Positions 1 through 5,960 of a stretch of 6,494 nt of DNA are shown here, in pieces. The number at the start of each line of letters is the position of its first letter. The first letter of the stretch is position 1. The DNA comes from JACDBD01 sp050743385 (GTDB taxonomy: Bacteria; Actinomycetota; Acidimicrobiia; IMCC26256; JACDBD01): the NCBI GenBank assembly GCA_050743385.1, contig JBOGFJ010000321.1, forward strand, positions 1 through 6,494, in the 5' to 3' direction. Under the pieces are notes generated by a model. It ran no database searches and had not been told where the DNA came from. It saw only the letters and a program-made list of their open reading frames with translations. A program made the position numbers and the translations under genes.

Positions 1-1051
1 CCTCGATCTGCTTGCCCCAGAGGAAGTAGCGGTGGACCGGGTAGTCGATGTCGGCGCCCATGCCGCCGTGGAGGTGCTGGGTGATGTGCACCGCCCGCTG
101 CCCGCCTTCCGACGCCCACCACTTCGCAACCAGAACCTCACGGGTCGCGTCGAGCCCGGCGGTCAGCCGCCAAGCGGCCTGCCAGAGCGTGACGCGCATC
201 GCCTCGGTGTCGATATAGGCGTCGGCCGCCTTGAGCGCGACACCCTGGAACGTCGAGAGCGGCTTGCCGAACTGGTGGCGCTGTGAGGTGTAGTCGGCTG
301 CCAGCCGCAGCGCGGCCTCGGCCACACCCGCTTGCAGCGCGGCGAGGCCGACGAAGGCGCGATCGACCGTCCACGACAGAGCCCGGCCGGCGTCCGCACC
401 GTCGCCCAGCTGCTCGCCGGGCGCGCCCGTGAACGTGAGGTGCGCCACGAGCGACCGGTCGGTGGTCTCGGCGACGACGCGATCCACGCCGGCACCTGCG
501 GGATCGACGAGGAACAGCGCGGTGGCGCCGTCAGGCACGACCGCGGGCACCAGCACCCGGTGGGCGACGTGGGCGGCGGGCACGCTCACCTTGAACCCGT
601 CGAGGCGCCAGCCACCGCTGTGATCGGCGCTCGCGGCAACGCTCGGGCGCAGCGGGTCGTTGGCGCCGGGCTCCGCCAACGCGGCCGTGAGGACGACGTC
701 GCCCGTCGCCACGCCGGGCAGCCACGCCTCCCGCTGCGCGCGGGTGCCGAACTCGGCGAGCGGGAGCGCACCGAGCACGAGCGTGGGCCAGAGCGGGACG
801 GGCGCGACGTGCCGGCCCTGCTGCTCGAGCACGAGCGCGAGCTCGATGAGGCCGAGGCCGCTGCCGCCGTACTCCTCGGGCACGGCGATGGCGAGGAGGC
901 CGGCGTCGGCGAGGGCACGCCACAGGTCCCGGTCGACGCGCTCGTCGCTGCGCTCCACCTCGCGCACCCGCTCGACCGGCGCGTGCCCGGCGAACACCTG
1001 CGCCGCCAGGTCGCGCACGGCGTCCTGCTCCTCCGAGAACGTGAAGTCCAT
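1..1051 (-). CDS. fadE28: FadE28-like acyl-CoA dehydrogenase, beta subunit of a steroid side-chain ACAD (C-terminus cut by window edge)
   Basis: The frame is open from the ATG at 1051 to the left edge, giving 350 residues; perhaps 20-40 C-terminal residues are missing. The N-terminus MDFTFSEEQ and the E-E-Y-G-G-S-G-L-G segment (59-67) are typical of acyl-CoA dehydrogenases. The mid-domain reads A-E-P-G-A (126-130). The FAD-binding R-H-Q-F-G motif is at 258-262, and H-G-G-M-G-A-D-I-D-Y-P lies near 328-338. Where alpha subunits have the catalytic Glu there is Ala (A232 in R-A-F-V-G-L). This is the pattern of FadE28 (ChsE1), the non-catalytic FAD-contributing partner of FadE29 in an alpha2beta2 enzyme that dehydrogenates the three-carbon steroid side-chain CoA ester. 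It starts 2 bp after the chsH2-like stop, so it is almost certainly cotranscribed and translationally coupled, with only a weak GGATAGAG-like ribosome site. The family is clear; the FadE28 orthology is inferred from recalled similarity and context. Confidence 0.85.
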   Translation of the reverse strand, partial: MDFTFSEEQDAVRDLAAQVFAGHAPVERVREVERSDERVDRDLWRALADAGLLAIAVPEEYGGSGLGLIELALVLEQQGRHVAPVPLWPTLVLGALPLAEFGTRAQREAWLPGVATGDVVLTAALAEPGANDPLRPSVAASADHSGGWRLDGFKVSVPAAHVAHRVLVPAVVPDGATALFLVDPAGAGVDRVVAETTDRSLVAHLTFTGAPGEQLGDGADAGRALSWTVDRAFVGLAALQAGVAEAALRLAADYTSQRHQFGKPLSTFQGVALKAADAYIDTEAMRVTLWQAAWRLTAGLDATREVLVAKWWASEGGQRAVHITQHLHGGMGADIDYPVHRYFLWGKQIE

Positions 1052-1053
1052 CT

Positions 1054-2064
1054 CTATCCGCTCGCTCGCTGCGCATCAGTCCCCCGGGGCTTGAACGCCG
1101 GGAGCGACAGATCGGGATCGTGGTCCTGCCACTCGACTTCGACCGGGATCCCCACGCTGATGTCGCCGGGCTCGATGCCGACGAGATTCGCGACCAGCCG
1201 CGTCCCTTCCTCCAGCTCGACGAGGCCGATGGCGAGCGGGTAGTCGAACGCCGGCACCTGGGGATAGTGGTTGACGACGTAGCTGTACACGCTGCCGCGG
1301 CCGCTGGCTTCGACCGTGTCCCACTCGTAGGAGCGACACCGTGGGCAGACCGGCCCGGGCGGATGCCGCAACCGACCGCACCCCGCGCACCGCTGGATGA
1401 GGAGCCGGTGCTGCTTGGCCGCCTCGAACCAGAAGGCGTTGTCCTGTGTGACCGCCGGTCGGGGGCGCGGCGGCCGCGCTTCCGGGGCGTCGGCATCGGC
1501 GCGGGCGCGGCCGGTGCCGGGTTTGAACTTCAGGATCCGGAACCGCATCGTGCCGACGAGCTCGCCGTCGTCGGTGCGGTACTCGACGCGCGTCGTCACG
1601 AAGTGGCCGACGCCGAGACCGGTGGCCTTCTCCTCCGACACCGACTCGATCACCGTCGTGGTCGAGAGGTGCTCACCGAGGTGGACGTAGCGCGCGTACT
1701 CCTGCTCGCAGTTGGTCGCGACCACGGAGGTGAAGCCGGCGTCGTCGATGAGGTGCATCAGCTCGTCGCGGGCGTTGCCAGCGGCCGCGCCGCGGCCCGG
1801 GCGGGGGCGTACACCCCGCATCACCCACGCCTGGAGCATGACGGGCGGGGCCACGATCTCGCTGTGCACCGATGCCGCGGCCGCGTCCGGGTCGACGTAG
1901 ACGGGGTTGTCGTCACCGATCGCCTCGACCCAATGGCGGATCATCGCCTGGTTCACCGGATCGGGGCCGCGCTCGGCCGGGCCGGCCTCCTTGCCCTCGA
2001 ACGACTTGAGCTTGGCGAGGAACGCCTGCTTCTCCGTGTCGGGCGCGTCGGCGGTGGTGGTCAT
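1054..2064 (-). CDS. chsH2: ChsH2-like steroid enoyl-CoA hydratase subunit (MaoC-like domain fused to DUF35 zinc-ribbon/OB domain)
   Basis: A 336-residue protein with two domains. Residues about 30-182 are a MaoC-like hot-dog domain containing G-D-D-N-P-V-Y-V-D (50-58) and A-P-P-V-M (72-76). A Pro/Arg/Ala-rich linker (about 183-205) follows, then a DUF35 domain with a four-cysteine zinc ribbon (C226, C229, C240, C243) and an OB-fold-like tail. The canonical hydratase-2 Asp-x4-His pair is broken: D51 is present but Y56 replaces His. In M. tuberculosis ChsH2 the MaoC domain is likewise non-catalytic; it pairs with catalytic ChsH1 to hydrate the 17-20 enoyl-CoA, and its DUF35 domain binds the Ltp2 aldolase. 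Neither partner is in the window. The start is supported by a strong Shine-Dalgarno site at 2070-2076. The gene lies 21 bp after the fadE29-like stop and 2 bp before the fadE28-like start. Domain architecture is certain; the steroid role rests on its neighbours. Confidence 0.9.
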   Translation of the reverse strand: MTTTADAPDTEKQAFLAKLKSFEGKEAGPAERGPDPVNQAMIRHWVEAIGDDNPVYVDPDAAAASVHSEIVAPPVMLQAWVMRGVRPRPGRGAAAGNARDELMHLIDDAGFTSVVATNCEQEYARYVHLGEHLSTTTVIESVSEEKATGLGVGHFVTTRVEYRTDDGELVGTMRFRILKFKPGTGRARADADAPEARPPRPRPAVTQDNAFWFEAAKQHRLLIQRCAGCGRLRHPPGPVCPRCRSYEWDTVEASGRGSVYSYVVNHYPQVPAFDYPLAIGLVELEEGTRLVANLVGIEPGDISVGIPVEVEWQDHDPDLSLPAFKPRGTDAQRASG

Positions 2065-2069
2065 CTCGT

Positions 2070-2076
2070 CTCCCCC
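2070..2076 (-). promoter_or_regulatory. Shine-Dalgarno site of the chsH2-like gene
   Basis: On the minus strand GGGGGAG lies 5 bases before the ATG at 2064, within the 21-bp gap after the fadE29-like stop. It is the clearest ribosome binding site in the window and supports the ATG at 2064 as the real start. Confidence 0.75.
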
Positions 2077-2085
2077 AGTACCAGG

Positions 2086-3264
2086 TCAGCGGGCGCCGCG
2101 CGCCATCCCGAGTCCGGCGGTGGCGAGGATCTCCCGCTGGATCTCGTTCACGCCGCCGCCGAAGGTGTTGATCTGCGCGGCCCGGCCTGCCCGTTCGAGG
2201 TCGCCGTGCAGCACCGCGCCGGGCGTGCCCGCGGGCAGGTAGCCGGCAGCGCCGACGATGCCGAGCAGGGTGCGGTACACGTCGACGAGCGTCTCGGTGC
2301 CGTACACCTTCGCCGCCGAGGAGTCGGCGGGCGTGAGCGCGTCGGCGGCGACTGCGCTCGCCATGCGCCAGTTGAGCAGCTTCATCGCCTCGAGCCGCGC
2401 GTGGGTGCGGGCAAGGTCGAGCTGCACCCACGCGAGGTCGATCATCTTGGCGCCCTGGCCCGAATCGGTCTGCTTCGTCCACTCGAGCACCTCGTCCCAC
2501 AGCCGGTGCGCGAGCCCACCCATGGCCGCGAGGCCGACACGTTCGTGGTTGAGCTGCGTCGTGATGAGGCGCCACCCTGCGTTCACCTCGCCGATCACGT
2601 TGCCCGCGGGTACGCGAACGTCGTCGTAGTAGGTGGCGGTGGTGACGTTGCTCCCGACGGTCACGATGGGTGTCCACTTGAAGCCGGGTGACGCCGTGGG
2701 CACCACGATGATCGAGATGCCCTTGTGCTTCGGCGCCTCGGGATCGGTGCGACAGGCCAGCCACACGTAGTCGGCCTGGTTGGCACCGCTGGTGAACACC
2801 TTGTTGCCGTTGATCACCCACTCGTCTCCGTCGAGCACGGCCCGCGTGCGCAACGACGCCAGGTCGGTGCCGGCCTCGGGCTCGGTGTAGCCGATGGCGA
2901 AGTTGATCTCGCCGGCGAGGATGCCCGAGAGGAAGAACTCCTTCTGCTCGTCGGTCCCATAGCGCATGATCGTGGGCCCGACGGTGTTGAGGGTCACGAA
3001 CGGGAATGGCGCCCCCGCCCGCTGCACCTCGTCGAAGAAGACGAACTGGTCGGTGGCGGGACGACCCTGGCCGCCGTACTCCCTCGGCCACCCGATGCCG
3101 AGCCAGCCGTCGGCACCCATCCGGCGAACGAGGGGGCGGAAGAGCTCGCTGTTCTCCCCCGGCTCGCCCAGCGCCCCCCGCACCTCGGGCGTCAGCAGCG
3201 CGGCGAAGTACTCGCGCAGCTCTTTCCGCAGCGCCTGCTGCTCGGGGGTGAGGTCGAGGAACAT
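2086..3264 (-). CDS. fadE29: FadE29-like acyl-CoA dehydrogenase, catalytic alpha subunit of a steroid side-chain ACAD
   Basis: A 392-residue, full-length acyl-CoA dehydrogenase. It begins M-F-L-D-L-T-P-E-Q, carries G-W-P-R-E-Y-G-G (58-65), the family signature Y-T-E-P-E-A-G-T-D-L-A-S-L (126-138) and F-G-G-G-V-N-E (368-374). The candidate catalytic base is E241 in L-N-H-E-R-V-G-L. The R-x-Q-F-G FAD-binding motif of ordinary homotetrameric enzymes is absent, as expected for alpha subunits that borrow that contact from a beta partner, here the FadE28-like protein. In M. tuberculosis FadE29 (ChsE2) with FadE28 oxidises 3-oxo-4-pregnene-20-carboxyl-CoA in the cytosol. The ATG at 3264 matches the family N-terminus. 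A longer frame reaching 3588 would run through the operator and the opposite-strand gene and is not used. This is the first gene of the minus-strand operon and sits directly under the KstR-type palindrome. It has no Shine-Dalgarno site, so near-leaderless initiation is likely. Confidence 0.92.
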   Translation of the reverse strand: MFLDLTPEQQALRKELREYFAALLTPEVRGALGEPGENSELFRPLVRRMGADGWLGIGWPREYGGQGRPATDQFVFFDEVQRAGAPFPFVTLNTVGPTIMRYGTDEQKEFFLSGILAGEINFAIGYTEPEAGTDLASLRTRAVLDGDEWVINGNKVFTSGANQADYVWLACRTDPEAPKHKGISIIVVPTASPGFKWTPIVTVGSNVTTATYYDDVRVPAGNVIGEVNAGWRLITTQLNHERVGLAAMGGLAHRLWDEVLEWTKQTDSGQGAKMIDLAWVQLDLARTHARLEAMKLLNWRMASAVAADALTPADSSAAKVYGTETLVDVYRTLLGIVGAAGYLPAGTPGAVLHGDLERAGRAAQINTFGGGVNEIQREILATAGLGMARGAR

Positions 3265-3277
3265 AGAACCGGTTCTA
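3264..3277. promoter_or_regulatory. KstR-type operator (perfect 14-bp palindrome)
   Basis: TAGAACCGGTTCTA is a perfect inverted repeat and matches every fixed position of the published KstR motif TnnAACnnGTTnnA. KstR is the TetR-family repressor of cholesterol catabolism in mycobacteria and rhodococci, released by steroid CoA thioesters. Base 3264 is also the A of the minus-strand fadE29-like ATG, so bound repressor would cover the expected transcription start and the first codon. KstR itself is not encoded in the window; binding is inferred from sequence match and gene content. Confidence 0.85.
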
Positions 3278-3283
3278 AATCTA
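3278..3283 (-). promoter_or_regulatory. Candidate -10 element for the fadE29-chsH2-fadE28 operon
   Basis: On the minus strand TAGATT fits the actinobacterial TAnnnT -10 consensus. It abuts the operator palindrome and lies 13 bases before the ATG, so transcription would begin inside the operator and leave a leader of only a few bases. No convincing -35 element is seen. The arrangement fits simple repression by a regulator bound on the start site. Confidence 0.45.
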
Positions 3284-3317
3284 TCCAGCCGAACGCCGGG
3301 CTGCAGCCAGGCACCCG

Positions 3318-3323
3318 TACCAT
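3318..3323 (+). promoter_or_regulatory. Candidate -10 element for the plus-strand three-gene operon
   Basis: TACCAT matches TAnnnT and ends 7 bases before the ATG at 3331, the spacing seen when actinobacterial transcripts start on the first base of the start codon. There is no Shine-Dalgarno-like sequence before 3331, which also fits a leaderless mRNA. No -35 is evident, so this remains tentative. Confidence 0.35.
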
Positions 3324-3330
3324 CGCCGGC

Positions 3331-3921
3331 ATGCACGCCGCCCTCGGCTTCCAGGCTCGGACCGGCTGGGCGGCACTCGTGGCACTGGCCGGACCGGCCG
3401 AGATGCCGACGGTCGCGCTGCGCCGGCGGGTCGAGCTCGTCGACGACACGATCCCGGCGCACGTGTTCCACGCCGCTCAGGAGGCTCGCGATCCGCGAGC
3501 GCTGGTGAAGCGGGCAGAGCGGACCGCCCGCACCGCTGGTCGGCGCGCGGTCCGCGAGGCCGTACACGAGCTCGAGCAGGCCGGCCACCGCGTCGTGGGA
3601 ATGGCACTCGGCGTGGGCAGCGGCAAGGTCCCCGACAGGCTGGATGCGATCCTCGCCTCACACGCGCTCGTGCACGCCGCCGAGGGCGAGTTGTACCGAC
3701 GCGTGCTCATCGACGCGGGCGAGCACGACGGGCTTCGCGTCATCCGACTCCCGCGCAAGGAGCTCGACACCACCGCGGCGCAGGAGCTGGGAATCCGACC
3801 GGCCGCGCTTCGTGAGCACTTGGCGGCGCTGGGTAAGGCGGTCGGCTCGCCGTGGCGGCAGGAACAGAAGGAAGCCGCCCTCTCAGCCTGGGTCGCGCTC
3901 GGTGCTCGGCGGTCGCGGTGA
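3331..3921 (+). CDS. Conserved protein of unknown function, 196 aa
   Basis: I cannot name this family. The protein has no signal peptide or membrane segment and looks cytoplasmic. It starts A-A-L-G-F-Q-A-R-T-G-W-A-A-L-V-A-L (3-19), then R-R-R-V-E-L-V-D (31-38), an Arg/Ala-rich helical stretch, S-H-A-L-V-H-A-A-E-G-E-L-Y-R (about 110-123), R-V-I-R-L-P-R-K-E-L, and a C-terminal helix with Q-K-E-A-A-L-S-A-W. The G-W-A-containing first strand and the helix/strand layout loosely recall RuvC/YqgF-like RNase H folds, but the acidic catalytic residues are not where they would be expected; this is only an impression. The ATG at 3331 is chosen because an upstream extension would run through the fadE29-like gene and the divergent control region, and because it sits 7 bases after a -10-like site. 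Its stop overlaps the next start as GTGA, so it heads a coupled operon. Confidence 0.75.
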   Translation: MHAALGFQARTGWAALVALAGPAEMPTVALRRRVELVDDTIPAHVFHAAQEARDPRALVKRAERTARTAGRRAVREAVHELEQAGHRVVGMALGVGSGKVPDRLDAILASHALVHAAEGELYRRVLIDAGEHDGLRVIRLPRKELDTTAAQELGIRPAALREHLAALGKAVGSPWRQEQKEAALSAWVALGARRSR

Positions 3922-4781
3922 CGACGCCGGCGCGGGAGCTGTGGCGACTGGCCGAGCCGTACCACGCGGTCACCTACTTCGCCCCCGAGGCGCACGCCGC
4001 GTTCGAGGGCGCGGGCTTGCGCGGCTTCTGGCGCGGGTACTTCGCCGGCCGCGCCGCGCCGCTGGGAGCGGTGGGCCCTGGCGTCGTGACAGCCTGCTTC
4101 TTCGGCTTCCACCCCGACTTCGTGGCCCGCGCTCTCCCCTCGATCTGGTCGATCGCGGCGCCCGATGTAGCCATCGAAGCGCGGCTCGCCGGCGTCGACG
4201 CCGCCGTACGGCGCATCTTCGGCGCCCACGCGCCGAGCGGCAGCGTCGCGGAGGCGGCCGCCCGGCTTCGCGACGCCCTTGCTCCCTGCGACGCGAGTGG
4301 TCGGGCGCTCTTCGCCGCCAACCGGAAGCTCCACTGGCCCGACGAGCCTCATCTCGCGCTGTGGCACGCGACAACGCTCCTGCGAGAGCACCGCGGCGAC
4401 GGTCACGTAGTGGCCCTCACCGCAGCCGGCTTCGGTCCGTGTGAAGCTCACGTCACGCAGGTGGCGGCGAGCGGGACGTCGCTCGACACCATCCGGCCGT
4501 ACCGCGGGTGGACCGACGACGACTGGCAGGCGGCCACCGAGCATCTGCAGGCTCGGGGCTGGCTCGACGACGACGGCCGGCTGACACCTGACGGGCGCGC
4601 GGCGCGCGAGCACGTCGAGCACGCCACCGATCGACTCGCGGCCGCACCCGTCGACCGACTGGGGACCGAGGGCCTCGAGACCGTCCTCCGCACGCTCGCT
4701 CCGCTGACGGCCGGTCTCCTCGATACGGGGCTCATGCCGTACCCGAATCCGATCGGCGTTCCCGCCCCCTCGCCTCGGTGA
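3918..4781 (+). CDS. SCO6745-family protein
   Basis: A 287-residue protein with hallmarks of the actinobacterial SCO6745 family (sometimes labelled SalK-like): N-terminal E-L-W-R-L-A-E-P-Y-H-A-V-T-Y-F (7-21), G-F-W-R-G-Y-F-A-G-R-A-A-P-L-G (36-50), L-L-R-E-H-R-G-D-G-H (154-163), R-G-W-T-D-D-D-W (196-203) and a closing P-N-P-I-G (276-280). Residues about 198-245 (W-L-D-D-D-G-R-L-T-P-D-G-R) resemble the wing and last helix of a MarR-like winged helix, so automated annotation often calls such proteins helix-turn-helix. The biochemical role of the family is not established as far as I know. The GTG at 3918 overlaps the preceding stop by four bases (GTGA). An in-frame ATG at 3852 would add 22 residues of unlikely composition inside the upstream gene. 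There are no membrane segments. It is coupled at its end to the HTH_42 gene by a second GTGA. Confidence 0.85.
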   Translation: MTTPARELWRLAEPYHAVTYFAPEAHAAFEGAGLRGFWRGYFAGRAAPLGAVGPGVVTACFFGFHPDFVARALPSIWSIAAPDVAIEARLAGVDAAVRRIFGAHAPSGSVAEAAARLRDALAPCDASGRALFAANRKLHWPDEPHLALWHATTLLREHRGDGHVVALTAAGFGPCEAHVTQVAASGTSLDTIRPYRGWTDDDWQAATEHLQARGWLDDDGRLTPDGRAAREHVEHATDRLAAAPVDRLGTEGLETVLRTLAPLTAGLLDTGLMPYPNPIGVPAPSPR

Positions 4782-5950
4782 AGCGGATCGACGTCGAGGA
4801 ACGGCGCGCCCGACTCGGCGTTCGTCACCGCCTCGCGCCGTCGACGCGGGCCGCGAACGTCGTGGACGTCGCCCGAGACCTGGTCGGGGTGCACGCGACC
4901 GACCCTGCGTCGATGTTCCTCGGCGCCACCGCCCGCATGCAGGTCGCCGACACGGACGCGGTCGAGCAGGCACTCTACGACGACCGCGCCCTCGTCCGAA
5001 TGCTCGGGATGCGCCGCACGATGTTCGTGGAGCCGGTCGAGCTCGCGCCGGTCGTGCACGCCGCGTGCACCCGCGCGCTCGTGGCGCAACAGTGGAGACG
5101 CCTCGTCGGACTGCTGGAGGGTGCGGGCATCACCGCGACCGGCGATCGCTGGCTCAGCGGGGTGGAGGACGCGACGCTGCGCGCGATCGCGGCTCGGGGC
5201 GAAGCCACCGCGGTCGAGCTGTCGAAGGACGTCCCCGAGCTTCGCGAGCAGATCCCCTACGGCGAGGGGAAGAAGTGGGCCGGCAAGCAGGGCGTGTCGA
5301 CGCGGGTGCTGTTCCTCCTCGCCACCGAGGGCCGCGTCGTGCGCACCCGGCCACTTGGCGGGTGGACCAGCAGCCAGTACCGCTGGGCACTCATGGAGAA
5401 CCGCGTGTCCGGCATCGACGACATCCCGACCGAGGCCGCGAGGATCGAGCTCGCCCGGCGGTGGCTCACCACCTTCGGGCCGGCCACACCCGCCGACCTG
5501 AAGTGGTGGGCGGGTTGGACCGCGGGTGAGGTCAAGCACGTGCTGGCCGAGCTGGACGCGGCCGAGGTCGATCTCGATTCCGGAACCGCGGCGATCCTTC
5601 CCGACGATCTCGCGCCGGTCACGAGGCCCGAGCCGTGGATCGCCCTCCTCCCGGCGCTCGACACCACGGTGATGGGATGGACCGAGCGCGGCTGGTTCCT
5701 CGGCGGGCACCGAGCGGCGCTGTTCGACCGCTCCGGGAACGCCGGTCCGACCGTGTGGTGGAACGGTCGCATCGTCGGAGGCTGGGCCCAGCGCCCCGAC
5801 GGCGACGTCGCCTTCCGGCTCCTCGAGGATGTCGGCCGCGATGTCACCGCTGCGGTCGCAGCGGCGGCCGCCGGCCTCGGCGCCTGGCTCGGGAACGTGC
5901 GGGTGACCCCGCGCTTTCGGACGCCACTCGAGCGAGAGCTGTCGAGCTGA
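4778..5950 (+). CDS. Winged-helix DNA-binding protein of the HTH_42 (AlkZ/YcaQ-like) superfamily
   Basis: A 390-residue protein starting at a GTG that overlaps the previous stop (GTGA). Length and layout fit the HTH_42 superfamily, which includes DNA glycosylases AlkZ (azinomycin resistance) and YcaQ/AlkX (interstrand crosslink repair). Recognisable segments are D-L-V-G-V-H-A-T-D-P (34-43), R-M-L-G-M-R-R-T-M-F-V (74-84), R-W-L-T-T-F-G-P-A-T-P-A-D-L-K-W-W (228-244), L-P-A-L-D-T-T-V-M-G-W (291-301) and V-W-W-N-G-R-I-V-G-G-W (326-336). Where AlkZ has Q-x-Q and YcaQ has Q-x-D, this protein has H39-A-T41, so classical glycosylase chemistry is doubtful. It may be a non-catalytic or divergent DNA-binding member. 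An Ala-rich run lies near 357-368. It ends 10 bp from the convergent FadD17-like gene. Family placement is firm; function is open. Confidence 0.85.
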   Translation: MKRIDVEERRARLGVRHRLAPSTRAANVVDVARDLVGVHATDPASMFLGATARMQVADTDAVEQALYDDRALVRMLGMRRTMFVEPVELAPVVHAACTRALVAQQWRRLVGLLEGAGITATGDRWLSGVEDATLRAIAARGEATAVELSKDVPELREQIPYGEGKKWAGKQGVSTRVLFLLATEGRVVRTRPLGGWTSSQYRWALMENRVSGIDDIPTEAARIELARRWLTTFGPATPADLKWWAGWTAGEVKHVLAELDAAEVDLDSGTAAILPDDLAPVTRPEPWIALLPALDTTVMGWTERGWFLGGHRAALFDRSGNAGPTVWWNGRIVGGWAQRPDGDVAFRLLEDVGRDVTAAVAAAAAGLGAWLGNVRVTPRFRTPLERELSS

Positions 5951-5960
5951 TCGACGCACC

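Noticed and set aside
332..1243. Plus-strand open frame of 303 codons
   Set aside because: Antisense to the FadE28-like gene and the end of the chsH2-like gene; composition is that of a shadow frame.
1120..2691. Long plus-strand open frame of 523 codons
   Set aside because: Antisense to the chsH2-like and fadE29-like genes, which have clear homology; composition is Arg/Ala/Gly/His-rich with no domain, typical of high-GC shadow frames.
3265..3588. N-terminal extension of the fadE29-like frame to 3588
   Set aside because: It would read through the operator and antisense into the plus-strand gene at 3331. The ATG at 3264 matches the family N-terminus M-F-x-D-L-T-P-E-Q.
3477..4973. Long minus-strand open frame of 498 codons
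   Set aside because: Shadow of the plus-strand trio; low-complexity Arg/Ser/Ala-rich composition and no recognisable motif.
4448..5959. Long minus-strand open frame of 503 codons
   Set aside because: Antisense to the SCO6745-family and HTH_42 genes, both supported by family motifs; no domain seen in the shadow.
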